Part shown: positions 26,116-35,132 of the stretch, piece by piece
How the letters are laid out: each line of letters starts with the position of its first letter
Position numbering within the stretch: the stretch's first letter is position 1
Made by a program: the position numbers and the translations under genes
The notes under the pieces: model-generated
Told to the model about the DNA's origin: nothing
The model's database searches: none
What the model saw: only the letters and a program-made list of their open reading frames with translations
Source: Sphingobium yanoikuyae
Lineage (GTDB): Bacteria; Pseudomonadota; Alphaproteobacteria; Sphingomonadales; Sphingomonadaceae
DNA: 64,000 nt
Assembly: GCF_034424525.1 (NCBI RefSeq)
Contig: NZ_CP139979.1
Coordinates: 2,753,001-2,817,000 of the forward strand
Reading direction: 5' to 3'

Positions 26116-27848
26116 AAGGCGTCGATCTCCAACGCCATGATCGACGCTTCACCGGCGGCGATCGTGGCGGCCAGGCCCTGCGCCTGAGGCAGGACGCGTA
26201 GCGCGAAATAGTCGGCCAGCTTCAGCTTCGCCTGATGCAGCGGGCTGTTGCCCTGCGCGGCCGCCTGCGCCATGCGGGTCCACATCCAGCCCATCGACAC
26301 CAGCGCGAACAGGCGCAGATAATCGACTGCCGCCGCGCCGGCTGCATCCGTGTCCGCGCCCTGCAGGGCCGCCGTCGCCGTGCGCAGCGCCTCAAGCGCC
26401 GTGCTGGTGCTGCGCGCGATCACGCTCCCACCGGCCGCTTCCACATCGGCCGCGATCAGGGCGAAATAGCCTTCGACCACCGCGCCGCCCGCCATCGGCA
26501 GCTTGCGCCCGACCAGGTCCGCCGCCTGCACGCCATTGGTGCCTTCATAGATCTGGGCGATGCGCGCATCGCGCACATATTGTTCCATGCCCCATTCGCG
26601 GATGTAGCCATGGCCGCCAAAGACCTGCTGCGCCTGCACCGCGCTTTCGAAGCCGAAATCGGTGAAGGACGCCTTCACCACCGGGGTCAGCAGCGGCACC
26701 AGCGCGTCGGACCTGGCCCGTTCGCCGGCGTCGGCGTGGTGCTGCGAGCGGTCATGCTGCAGCGCGGTCCAACCGGCCAGTGCGCGCCCGGCTTCCACGA
26801 AGCTGCGGATATTGAGCAGCATCCGGCGAACGTCGGCATGTTCGATGATGGCCACCGGCGCGCGCGCATTGTCGGCGCTGCGGCCCTGCAACCGTTCCTT
26901 GGCATAGCCCGCCGCCTGCTGATAGGCAGCGCCGGCGATGCCCAGTCCCTGGATGCCGACCATCAGCCGCTCGGCATTCATCATCGTGAACATGGCGGCC
27001 AGGCCGCGATGCGCCTCGCCCACCAGCCAGCCGGTCGCGCCATCATAATTCATGACGCAGGTCGGCTGGGCATGGATGCCCATCTTCTTCTCCAGCGCGC
27101 CAACCGACATGCTGTTGCGCTGATCGAAGGCGCCATCCGCGCCGGGCAGGAATTTGGGCACCAGGAACAGGCTGATCCCCTTCACCCCGGCCGGCGCATC
27201 CGGCAGGCGCGCAAGCACCAGATGAACGATATTGCCGCCAAAATCATGGTCGCCCGACGAGATGAAGATCTTCGTGCCTGTCACCGCATAGCTGCCATCG
27301 TCCTGCGGCTCGGCCTTGGTCTTCAGCAGGGCAAGGTCGGTGCCGGCGCTGCTTTCGGTCAGCGCCATCGCGCCGGTCCATTCGCCACTCACCATGCGCG
27401 ACAAATAGGTCGCCTTCAGTTCTTCGCTGGCATGGGCGGCGATCGCCTCGCACGCGCCACGGGTCAGGCCGGGGAACAGGCCGAAGGACAGGTTCGCGGC
27501 CGACAGCATCTCGTCCAACCAGAGTTGCAGGATGAAGGGCAGCCCCTGCCCGCCATGGTCGGGATCGGCCGACAGCGCCGCCCAGCCGGCATCGGCAAAG
27601 TCGCGATAGGCCTGGGCAAAGCCGGGCGGCGTCCGCACCGCGCCATCGATCAACTGGCTGCCATGCTCGTCGCCTTCGCGGTTGAGCGGCGCCAGGCGCT
27701 CGGCGCACATGCGCCCAGCCTCGTCCAGCACGGTCACGGCCAGGTCGGCGTCGACATCCTTGTTCAGCTCCGCCATCGCCTGGTCGAAGCCCAGCACCTC
27801 GCTCAACAGGAAGCGATAATCGTCGATCGGCGGAACATAGCTGTACAT
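26112..27848 (-). CDS. Acyl-CoA dehydrogenase (long, DmdC-like)
   Basis: 578 residues from ATG at 27848 (GGAGAGG five bases upstream); an upstream in-frame start lacks a site. MYSYVPPIDDYRFLLSEVLGFD is the N-terminal signature of the ~590-residue subclass that includes 3-methylmercaptopropionyl-CoA dehydrogenase. ALTESSAGTDLALL contacts FAD, and GGHGYIREWGMEQYVRDARIAQIYEGTNGVQ carries the catalytic Glu. A C-terminal extra domain is present. Overlaps the usp stop tail-to-tail. The substrate is uncertain; a TetR regulator lies immediately upstream. Confidence 0.9.
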   Translation of the reverse strand: MYSYVPPIDDYRFLLSEVLGFDQAMAELNKDVDADLAVTVLDEAGRMCAERLAPLNREGDEHGSQLIDGAVRTPPGFAQAYRDFADAGWAALSADPDHGGQGLPFILQLWLDEMLSAANLSFGLFPGLTRGACEAIAAHASEELKATYLSRMVSGEWTGAMALTESSAGTDLALLKTKAEPQDDGSYAVTGTKIFISSGDHDFGGNIVHLVLARLPDAPAGVKGISLFLVPKFLPGADGAFDQRNSMSVGALEKKMGIHAQPTCVMNYDGATGWLVGEAHRGLAAMFTMMNAERLMVGIQGLGIAGAAYQQAAGYAKERLQGRSADNARAPVAIIEHADVRRMLLNIRSFVEAGRALAGWTALQHDRSQHHADAGERARSDALVPLLTPVVKASFTDFGFESAVQAQQVFGGHGYIREWGMEQYVRDARIAQIYEGTNGVQAADLVGRKLPMAGGAVVEGYFALIAADVEAAGGSVIARSTSTALEALRTATAALQGADTDAAGAAAVDYLRLFALVSMGWMWTRMAQAAAQGNSPLHQAKLKLADYFALRVLPQAQGLAATIAAGEASIMALEIDAF

Positions 27849-27951
27849 CGAACCTCTCCAATATTGCTGCGGACCAGCTATACCAAACATCTGTTACAGT
27901 CAAACACGCACGGCATCCTCGCCACTGCGACGCACCCCATTGATGCCCTGA

Positions 27952-28545
27952 CTATAACCGATCGTGGCGAAAAATGGCGACGATCTGCGCGGCGATCTGC
28001 GCCCGCGTCAGCCGGCCATCGCGATACCAGTCGGCCGCCGAATTGAGCTGGCTGAGCAGCAACGTGCGATAGAGCGAACGGTCGATGTCGGCCGGCAGCG
28101 GCAGCGCCGCCACCAGATCCCGAAACAATTGCTCGAACCGGTCGCGGCGCGCGACAAGCTGGTCGCGCACCGGGTCCGGCACCGCGCGAAAATCATTCAT
28201 CATCGGCATGGTCAGCGAATCCGCCGCCAACTGAATATCCAGCAGGCTGGCGCAAGCCGCCTCCAGCCGCGCCCAGGGATCGGCCTGTGTCGCCACCGCC
28301 GCCGCGATCCGCGCCTCGGCCGCATCCAGCGCGCCATTATGCAGTTCGACGAACAGCGCGTCCTTCGACTTGATATGATGGTAGAGCGATCCGCCCAGTA
28401 CCCCGGCCTGCTCGCCAATGTCGCGCATCGACGTGCCGCGATAGCCCTTGCGCGCAAACAGTTGCGCGGCGATTTCCAATATCTGGCGGCGGCGGCCCGA
28501 TCCTTCGTCGCGCCCGCCCGCCGATGCGGCATCCCCGATCGTCAT
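27952..28545 (-). CDS. TetR-family transcriptional regulator
   Basis: 197 residues. The HTH ARKGYRGTSMRDIGEQAGVLGGSLYHHIKSKDALF lies at about 30-64, followed by a helical ligand domain. It sits 103 bp upstream of the acyl-CoA dehydrogenase on the same strand, and local control of fatty-acid or acyl-CoA metabolism is likely. Confidence 0.88.
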   Translation of the reverse strand: MTIGDAASAGGRDEGSGRRRQILEIAAQLFARKGYRGTSMRDIGEQAGVLGGSLYHHIKSKDALFVELHNGALDAAEARIAAAVATQADPWARLEAACASLLDIQLAADSLTMPMMNDFRAVPDPVRDQLVARRDRFEQLFRDLVAALPLPADIDRSLYRTLLLSQLNSAADWYRDGRLTRAQIAAQIVAIFRHDRL

Positions 28546-28603
28546 GTCAGCGCGCTAGCACAGGGCGTGACCACAGGCCACGTCCCGTGCGATCGCTCCC
28601 GGC

Positions 28604-29530
28604 TCAGGCCGGCACCTTCTGGCCATAGGGCGCATCGGCGTCGCGCGCCGGGATCGCGCCGCGCCGACCGATATTCCACCCGGCCAGACGATGTCCGGCC
28701 AATGCCGCCTCTGCCGGCTCCGCGCCGGCCAGCCGCGCATGCAGATAGCCGCCGTTAAAGGCATCGCCGGCACCGCTCGAATCCACGACATCGACCCGCG
28801 CCGGCGGCGGCACCAGCACGCCACCGACCAGACAGCCTTCGGCGCCCAGCTTGACCACGATCTCGCGGCCCTCGCCCGCGCCCCAGCGCGCTGCGGCGTC
28901 GGCGGCATCATCCGCCTCGCCCATTTCGACTTCGTCCGCCAGGGTCGGCAACCCGATGTCGCACAAAGCGATCGCCCGGTCTCGCCAGGCCCGCGCAGTC
29001 GCGGCGTCGCTCCACAGGCGCGGCCGATAATTGCCGTCGAAGGCGATCCGCCCCCCCCGCGCCTTCACCCGTTCGCACAGCGCCAGCAACGCCTCGCGCC
29101 CGGCGTCGGGCAGGATGGCCAGGGTGATGAGCGAAAAATAGAGCAGGTCCGACTGGGCAGCGGCATCAACCATGGCGCCGCTTTCGGGCAGGTCGAACAT
29201 CGCCCGCGCCGCCGCTTCGCCGCGCCAATAATGGAAGCTGCGCTCGCCGGTCTCATCCGTCTCGATCGCATAGAGGCCGGTGGTCCGGCCGGGCGTGCCG
29301 ATCAGCAGGCCGGTATCGACCCCTTCCGCTTCCCAAGCCTTGCGCAGATCCTCGCTCATCGGATCGGCGCCGATCGCGCTGGCAAAGCGCACCTTGTCAC
29401 CCGAACGGGCCAGGTGGATCGCGGTGTTGATGACATCGCCACCATAGCGCAGGTTCCAGCCATCGCCGCTGCCCCGGCTCAGTTCCAGCATTGCCTCGCC
29501 GATGACGGTGATAGTCGCGTCGCTTGCCAT
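28604..29530 (-). CDS. kdgK: PfkB-family sugar kinase, probable 2-keto-3-deoxygluconate kinase
   Basis: 308 residues from ATG at 29530 (GAGAGGATCAC upstream). ITVIGEAMLELS, LRYGGDVINTAIHLARSG (substrate pocket) and VDSSGAGDAFNGGYLHARL (PfkB signature 2 with the catalytic Asp) define the family. The first two motifs resemble KDG kinases. It would phosphorylate the product of KduD, linking this gene to the pectin locus 20 kb away, although no GACACCGGTGTC-like site lies before it. Confidence 0.8.
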   Translation of the reverse strand: MASDATITVIGEAMLELSRGSGDGWNLRYGGDVINTAIHLARSGDKVRFASAIGADPMSEDLRKAWEAEGVDTGLLIGTPGRTTGLYAIETDETGERSFHYWRGEAAARAMFDLPESGAMVDAAAQSDLLYFSLITLAILPDAGREALLALCERVKARGGRIAFDGNYRPRLWSDAATARAWRDRAIALCDIGLPTLADEVEMGEADDAADAAARWGAGEGREIVVKLGAEGCLVGGVLVPPPARVDVVDSSGAGDAFNGGYLHARLAGAEPAEAALAGHRLAGWNIGRRGAIPARDADAPYGQKVPA

Positions 29531-29662
29531 GTGATCCTCTCTGATTGCAGCAGCGTCGTGCGGGGCCTGCCCCATGAAGTCAAGCCGTTGCGATCCCGTC
29601 CCATATGGCGGAACAGATTGCATTATGCCGCGTTTGCCACAGGCAAAGATACAGGATCGAAA

Positions 29663-31639
29663 ATGTCAGGGGCGGAAATGGGGACGACAGAGACAGGACA
29701 GCCGGTCAACCGGTTCGAATTGCTGGTCCAGAGCGTCACCGACTATGCGATCTTCATGCTCGATCCGGCCGGCTTCGTCGTCAGCTGGAATAGCGGGGCG
29801 CAGCGCATCAAGGGTTACAGCGCCGACGAGATTATCGGCCAGCACTTCTCCGCTTTCTATACGGAGGAGGACCGCGCCGCCCATGTGCCCGCCGCCGTCC
29901 TGCGCACCGCCGAAGTCGAAGGGCGGTTCGAGGCGGAAGGCTGGCGCCTGCGCAAGGATGGCACCTGCTTCTGGGCCAATGTGGTGATCGATCCGATCCG
30001 CGACCCCGCCGGCCATCTGCTCGGCTTTGCCAAGGTTACCCGCGACCTGACAGAACGCCGCGCCGCGCAGGAGGAATTGCGCCGCAGCGAGGAACGCTTC
30101 CGCCTGCTGGTGCAGAGCGTCACCGACTATGCCATCTACATGATCGACCCGGTCGGCACGATCACCAGCTGGAACAGCGGGGCAGAACGGTTCAAGGGCT
30201 ATAGCGCCGAAGAGATTATGGGCCAGAATTTCGCCCACTTCTATTCGGAGGAAGACCGGATGGCCGGCCTCCCCTCCCGCGCCCTCGACACCGCCCAGCG
30301 CGAAGGCCGGTTCGAGGCGGAGGGCTGGCGCATCCGCAAGGATGGCACCCGTTTCTGGGCCAGCGTCGTGATCGATCCGATCCGCGATCCGGCCGGCGAA
30401 CTGCTGGGCTTTGCCAAGATCACCCGCGACCTCACCGAACGACGCCAGGCGGCCCAGGCGCTGGAGCAGGCGCGCGAGGCGATCTTCCAGAGCCAGAAGA
30501 TGGACGCCATCGGCAAGCTGACCGGCGGTGTCGCCCATGACTTCAACAATCTTCTGGCCGTGATCGTCGGCAGCCTCGATCTCGCGCGGCAGCGACTTGC
30601 GGCCGGCGCCGACATCAGCCGCTATCTCGACAATGCCATGACCGCCGCCGATCGCGGCGCCACCCTGACCCAGCGGATGCTCGCCTTTGCCCGCAAGCAG
30701 GAACTCAAGCTGGAACAGGTCGACTGCATCGGCCTGATCCATGGCATGGCCGATCTGCTCAAGACCACGATCGGCAGCAGCGTCGCGATCGAGACGCGCT
30801 TCCCGCTGTCGCTGCGGCCGGCTCATGCCGACCCGGCCCAACTGGAGCTGGCGCTGATCAATCTGGCGGTCAATGCGCGCGACGCCATGCCCGACGGGGG
30901 CCGCCTGTTGATCGAGGGCAGCGAAATCACCCTGGCGCTGGGCGACCAGCCCGATCTCGCCGCCGGCAGCTTCATCCGCCTGACCGTGACGGACGAAGGC
31001 GAAGGCATGGACGAGGCGACGCTGGCCCGCGCCCGCGAACCCTTCTTCACCACCAAGGGGGTGGGCAAGGGAACCGGCCTTGGCCTGTCGATGATCCACG
31101 GCTTCACCCAGCAATGCGGTGGCGCGATGACGATCGCCAGCCAGCCCGGCAAGGGGACCAGCGTGTCCATCTGGCTACCCGTCGCCCTGACCGACGCCAG
31201 CAACGAGCGGACGGCCATTCCGTGCGAACCGGACGAGCTGGAAACCGAACCGCTGGTCATCCTGGCGGTCGATGATGACGATCTGGTGCTGACCAATACC
31301 GCCGGCATGCTCGAAACGATGGGCCATACCGTGTTCCAGGCCGGATCGGGGCGGGAAGCGTTGCACATGCTGGAGCAGGGGCGCATCGACCTGGTCGTGA
31401 CCGATCATGCCATGCCCGGCATGACCGGCGCACAACTGGCCGACGCGATCGAGCAGGCCTATCCCGACCTGCCCGTGCTCATCATCACCGGCTATGCCGA
31501 GCTGCCCGCCGATGCCAGCCGTCGCCTGCGCCTCGACAAGCCATTCCGCCAGGCGGAACTGGCGATGATGGTCCATCGCATCCGCCACGACAGCGCTCTC
31601 CGCCGACTGGTTCCGATCGGCACGGATAGCCACCCCTAA
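29663..31639 (+). CDS. Hybrid histidine kinase: PAS-PAS-HisKA-HATPase-receiver
   Basis: 658 residues, soluble. Two strongly similar PAS/PAC units (about 16-130 and 143-258) share FELLVQSVTDYAI/FRLLVQSVTDYAI, SWNSGA, RFEAEGWR and DLTERR. HisKA holds His292 (LTGGVAHDFNN), the HATPase follows (about 390-505: LINLAVNARDAM, GKGTGLGLSMIHGF), and a C-terminal receiver begins near 530 (VILAVDDDDLVL, VVTDHAMPG with the phospho-Asp). Sensors with this arrangement often respond to light or redox. No DNA-binding output or partner regulator is adjacent. ATG at 29663 has AGGATCGAAA; ATG at 29678 is an alternative. Confidence 0.9.
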   Translation: MSGAEMGTTETGQPVNRFELLVQSVTDYAIFMLDPAGFVVSWNSGAQRIKGYSADEIIGQHFSAFYTEEDRAAHVPAAVLRTAEVEGRFEAEGWRLRKDGTCFWANVVIDPIRDPAGHLLGFAKVTRDLTERRAAQEELRRSEERFRLLVQSVTDYAIYMIDPVGTITSWNSGAERFKGYSAEEIMGQNFAHFYSEEDRMAGLPSRALDTAQREGRFEAEGWRIRKDGTRFWASVVIDPIRDPAGELLGFAKITRDLTERRQAAQALEQAREAIFQSQKMDAIGKLTGGVAHDFNNLLAVIVGSLDLARQRLAAGADISRYLDNAMTAADRGATLTQRMLAFARKQELKLEQVDCIGLIHGMADLLKTTIGSSVAIETRFPLSLRPAHADPAQLELALINLAVNARDAMPDGGRLLIEGSEITLALGDQPDLAAGSFIRLTVTDEGEGMDEATLARAREPFFTTKGVGKGTGLGLSMIHGFTQQCGGAMTIASQPGKGTSVSIWLPVALTDASNERTAIPCEPDELETEPLVILAVDDDDLVLTNTAGMLETMGHTVFQAGSGREALHMLEQGRIDLVVTDHAMPGMTGAQLADAIEQAYPDLPVLIITGYAELPADASRRLRLDKPFRQAELAMMVHRIRHDSALRRLVPIGTDSHP

Positions 31640-31652
31640 AGTCTTACCCGAC

Positions 31653-31677
31653 AATATGTGACAGAATTTCACATATT
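31653..31677. terminator. AT-rich inverted repeat after the hybrid kinase
   Basis: AATATGTGA (31653-31661) pairs with TCACATATT (31669-31677), followed by TTCTT, 13 bp past the kinase stop. It is either a weak terminator or an operator for the hydrolase gene starting at 31760. Confidence 0.4.
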
Positions 31678-31759
31678 TTCTTGGCCTTATGTCTTGCCAT
31701 CGTCATGCGCATGGCCGATGGCAATTGCATCCTGACCGCCAGCAACTCCACAGGATCGC

Positions 31760-32644
31760 ATGAACAAAGCCACACAGCCGACGCCGACATCGCATTTCTT
31801 CACATCCTTGCGGACGCGGCTTCACTATCTCGACTGGGGCAATCCGTCGGCGCCGCCGCTGATCCTGGTCCATGGCGGTTTCGACCATGCACGCAGCTGG
31901 GACTGGACCGCGCGTTCGCTCGCCCGCGACTATCATGTCATCTGCCCCGACCTGCGCGGCCATGGAGACAGCGGCTGGTCGTCGGACGGCTCCTACATGA
32001 TGGCCAATTATGTCTATGACCTGGCCCAGCTGGTCGAATTGCTCGATCGCCGGCCGGTCACCATCGTCGGCCATTCGCTCGGCGGATCGATCAGCCTGCG
32101 CTATACCGGCCTCTATCCCGAAAGCGTCGCGCGCGTGGTCGCGATCGAGGGGCTGGGCCTGTCGCCCGACCGCATCGCCGAACAGGCCAAACGCAGTACC
32201 GAAGAGACATGGAAGGGCTGGATCGACACCCGCCGCACCAATGCCCGCCGCTCACCACGCCATTATGCCACGATCGAGGCCGCGGTCGCCCGCATGCGCG
32301 AACGCAACGACCATCTGTCGGTCGAACAGGCGCTGCACCTCACCCTGCATGGCGTGAACCGGAACGAGGATGGCAGCTATAGCTGGAAGTTCGATCCCTA
32401 TCTGCACGGCGCCGCGCCCCAGGCCGGCACCGACGAAAATCTGCCCGACTTCTGGCGCCGCATCACCTGCCCGACGCTGCTGTGCCTCGGCCTCGACAGC
32501 TGGGCGTCAAACCCGATCAAGGATGGCCGCATCGCCCATTTCCAGCAGGCCCGGCTGGTGGAATTTCCCCATGCCGGCCACTGGCTGCATCACGACCAGT
32601 TCGAGATGTTCATCAAGGAACTGCGCGTCTTCCTGGCGGAATGA
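31760..32644 (+). CDS. Alpha/beta-fold hydrolase
   Basis: 294 residues, no signal peptide. The oxyanion region LILVHGGFDHARSWDW, the nucleophile elbow GHSLGG (Ser106), a candidate Asp in GLDSWASNP and the catalytic His in HAGHWLHHDQ give a full triad. Family members cleave esters, epoxides, C-C bonds or lactones; substrate unknown. Followed by repeat element copy 2. Confidence 0.85.
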   Translation: MNKATQPTPTSHFFTSLRTRLHYLDWGNPSAPPLILVHGGFDHARSWDWTARSLARDYHVICPDLRGHGDSGWSSDGSYMMANYVYDLAQLVELLDRRPVTIVGHSLGGSISLRYTGLYPESVARVVAIEGLGLSPDRIAEQAKRSTEETWKGWIDTRRTNARRSPRHYATIEAAVARMRERNDHLSVEQALHLTLHGVNRNEDGSYSWKFDPYLHGAAPQAGTDENLPDFWRRITCPTLLCLGLDSWASNPIKDGRIAHFQQARLVEFPHAGHWLHHDQFEMFIKELRVFLAE

Positions 32645-32657
32645 GGCGCGCCCTCAG

Positions 32658-32808
32658 GGCCTGCCTGGAAAATGCACGGAAGAGCGCATTTTCGATGCGG
32701 CACCAGCCCGTGCCCCCACCCGACCGCCCAGACATGGTACCCTGATGGGTGGTCGGGTGGGGGCGCGGGCTGGTGCGGATGCGCCATAAGCGCTTTTTCC
32801 AGGCAAAC
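32658..32808. repeat. Long three-stem inverted-repeat element, copy 2
   Basis: Central 31-bp arms 32700-32730 and 32746-32776, with a 15-base loop, carry two mismatches that would both be G-U pairs in RNA. The 5' hairpin is GAAAATGC/GCATTTTC (32668-32692), and the outer arms are GCCTGGAAAA/TTTTCCAGGC. It starts 13 bp after the hydrolase stop and abuts the convergent nitronate monooxygenase gene. Compared with copy 1 (25118-25268), all three stems keep pairing despite sequence change. Confidence 0.8.
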
Positions 32809-32810
32809 GC

Positions 32811-33740
32811 TCAGGCAATGAAGCCCGAAACCGCCGCCTGATATTCCGCCTTCAGCTGGGCGATGAAGGCGCCCGCCGGCTGCACCGCCTTGATCGCGCC
32901 AATGCCCTGGCCCGCGCCCCACACGTCGCGCCACGCCTTCTTGTCGCCGGCGAGGCTCGCGAAATCCATGTCTGCCGCCTTGGGCAACTTGTCAGGGTCC
33001 AGCCCCGACGCGACGATGCTGGGACGCAGATAATTGCCCAGCACTCCGGTGAAGACGTCGGAATAGACGATGTCGGCCGATGCGCTGTCGACGATCATGT
33101 CCTTGTAGGCGTCGAGCGCATTCGCCTCGGTCGTGGCGATGAAGGGCGACCCCATATAGCCAAGGTCCGCGCCCATCATCCGCGCCGCCGCGATCGACCG
33201 ACCGGTCGCGATCGCGCCCGACAGCGCCAGCAGCCCGTCGAACCATTCGCGGATTTCCTGGACCAGGGCAAAGGGCGACAGCGTACCGGCATGACCGCCC
33301 GCTCCCGCCGCCACCGCGATCAGGCCATCGGCGCCCTTCTCGATCGCCTTCCTGGCAAAGACATTGTTGATGACGTCGTGCAGCACGATGCCGCCATAGC
33401 TGTGGATCGCCTCATTCACCTTCTCCTGCGCGCCCAGCGAGGTGATGACGATCGGCACCTTATATTTGACGCACAGCGCCAGATCCTCTTCCAGCCGCGC
33501 ATTGGTGCGGTGGACGATCAGGTTGACGGCAAAGGGCGCATCCTGATCGGTCAGTTCCGCGCCCAGTTGCTGCAACCAGGCCTCGAACGTGCCGGACGGA
33601 CGCGCATTGAGCGATGGAAAGGCGCCGACGATGCCGGCACGGCACTGGGCGATCACCAGTTCCGGCTGCGAGATGATGAACATCGGCGACCCGATCAGCG
33701 GCAGGGACAAACGGCCTTGAAGCGAAGCCGGCAGGGTCAT
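32811..33740 (-). CDS. Nitronate monooxygenase (2-nitropropane dioxygenase family)
   Basis: 309 residues from ATG at 33740; a longer in-frame start (33812) is less likely. LPLIGSPMFIISQPELVIAQCRAGIVGAFPSL, the FMN-binding VAAGAGGHAGT with the catalytic His, and ALSGAIATGRSIAAARMMGADLGYMGSPFIAT are family hallmarks. FMN-dependent oxidation of alkyl nitronates, including the toxin propionate 3-nitronate, is the best-known activity. Confidence 0.9.
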   Translation of the reverse strand: MTLPASLQGRLSLPLIGSPMFIISQPELVIAQCRAGIVGAFPSLNARPSGTFEAWLQQLGAELTDQDAPFAVNLIVHRTNARLEEDLALCVKYKVPIVITSLGAQEKVNEAIHSYGGIVLHDVINNVFARKAIEKGADGLIAVAAGAGGHAGTLSPFALVQEIREWFDGLLALSGAIATGRSIAAARMMGADLGYMGSPFIATTEANALDAYKDMIVDSASADIVYSDVFTGVLGNYLRPSIVASGLDPDKLPKAADMDFASLAGDKKAWRDVWGAGQGIGAIKAVQPAGAFIAQLKAEYQAAVSGFIA

Positions 33741-33878
33741 GATCAGGGTCTCTCCTTTATCTGTCCGAACCGCGCTATCATCGCTCCGCGCCCGGAAAAA
33801 GGCCAAAATCAACCGTATTGCTCAAGCAATACAGTGATGCTATGATCCCGATCCAGGCCCGACAAGGAGTGCCCCAGA

Positions 33879-34934
33879 ATGTATAGCGAGAGCGATCTGC
33901 AAGATGCCGTAGCGGCCGGCGCGCTGACGCCCGCCAGCGCCCAGGCGCTGCGCGACCATGTCGCCCGGCTGCGCGCCAGTTCGGTGGATGAGGAACATTT
34001 TCGCCTGCTGACCGGCTTCAACGATATTTTCGTCGCCATCGCCTCGGTGATCCTGCTGGTCGCGGTCGCGGGACTCGGCAACGAGATCCACCTTGGCATC
34101 ACCACCCCGCACCAGCCCTCCTTCGTCTCCGGCCTGTTCGTCGCTGGCACCGCCTGGGGCCTCGCTGAATATTTCACGCGCCGCCTGCGCATGGCGCTCC
34201 CCTCGATCCTGCTGCTGCTCGCCTTTGTCGGCGGCATCGCCTTCGCCGCCGCACTGCTGATCGGACCAATGATCCCGGACGCGCAGAATGACGGCGCGGG
34301 TCTGGTCGCCTCGCTCGCCGGCCTCAGCGCCGCGATCGCCGCCTGGTTCCACTGGCGCCGCTTCATGGTACCGATCACCGTCGCCGCCGGTGCTGCCGGC
34401 GCGGCCGCGATCGTTGGCGGCCTGGCCATGTGGCTGATCCCGTTCAGCCACACCCTGCCCTTCATCCTGCTGCTGGTCGCGGGCCTTGCCATCTTCACCC
34501 TCGCCATGCGCTGGGACATGAGCGATCCGGGCCGTACCAGCCGCCGCTCCGACGTCGCCTTCTGGCTGCACCTGACCGCTGCGCCGATGATCGCCCATTC
34601 GCTGTTCCAGTTGCTGGGCATCACCCATGGGCTGGTCGATGCGGGACAGGCCTTCCTGGTGATCCTGCTCTATCTCGCCTTCGGCCTGGTGGCGCTGGCG
34701 ATCGACCGCCGCGCACTGCTGGTCTCCAGCCTCGCCTATGTCCTCTATGCGCTCTACAGCCTGTTCCAGAAGGTCGGCGCGGTCGAACTGTCCGCCGCGC
34801 TCACCGCGCTGGTGATCGGCGGCACGCTGCTGCTGCTCTCCGCTTTCTGGCACCGTGCCCGCGCCGCGATCGTCAACGGCCTGCCGCCGGCGCTCGCCAG
34901 CCGCCTGCCCTATCTCAATCGCGCAGCCGCCTGA
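33879..34934 (+). CDS. DUF2157-like integral membrane protein
   Basis: 351 residues. A short cytoplasmic N-terminal helical part (MYSESDLQDAVAAGALTPASAQALRDHV) is followed by about ten hydrophobic helices. This head-plus-membrane arrangement resembles DUF2157-type proteins, whose function is not established. AAGGAG precedes the start. Confidence 0.65.
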   Translation: MYSESDLQDAVAAGALTPASAQALRDHVARLRASSVDEEHFRLLTGFNDIFVAIASVILLVAVAGLGNEIHLGITTPHQPSFVSGLFVAGTAWGLAEYFTRRLRMALPSILLLLAFVGGIAFAAALLIGPMIPDAQNDGAGLVASLAGLSAAIAAWFHWRRFMVPITVAAGAAGAAAIVGGLAMWLIPFSHTLPFILLLVAGLAIFTLAMRWDMSDPGRTSRRSDVAFWLHLTAAPMIAHSLFQLLGITHGLVDAGQAFLVILLYLAFGLVALAIDRRALLVSSLAYVLYALYSLFQKVGAVELSAALTALVIGGTLLLLSAFWHRARAAIVNGLPPALASRLPYLNRAAA

Positions 34935-34936
34935 TT

Positions 34937-35132
34937 CCTCCCCGCTTGCGGGGAGGGGGACCACCGCCAACGGCGGTGGTGGAGGGGGCGTGCCAGTTGG
35001 CGCGCCCTTTCCCAATTCGGTTTGCCAATTCGGCTTGCCAATTCGGTTTGCCAATTCGGCTTGATAGTCATGAGGGCTACCCCCTCCACCACGCCCTCCG
35101 GGCGCGGTCCCCCTCCCCGCAAGCAGGGAGGA
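34937..35132. repeat. Composite intergenic repeat with four 13-bp tandem units
   Basis: Outer palindromic blocks (CCTCCCCGCTTGCGGGGAGG and the inverted GGTCCCCCTCCCCGCAAGCA) flank exactly four 13-bp units at 35012-35063, alternating CCAATTCGGTTTG and CCAATTCGGCTTG. GGGACCACCGCC and ACGGCGGTGGT form another hairpin. It lies between convergent genes. Confidence 0.8.

Noticed and set aside
28691..29662. Extension of the hybrid kinase ORF far upstream, overlapping the sugar kinase
   Set aside because: The first ~320 residues are low-complexity shadow of the kdgK gene; PAS homology begins only after 29663.
35012..35063. CRISPR array
   Set aside because: The 13-bp units are contiguous without spacers and no cas genes are nearby.
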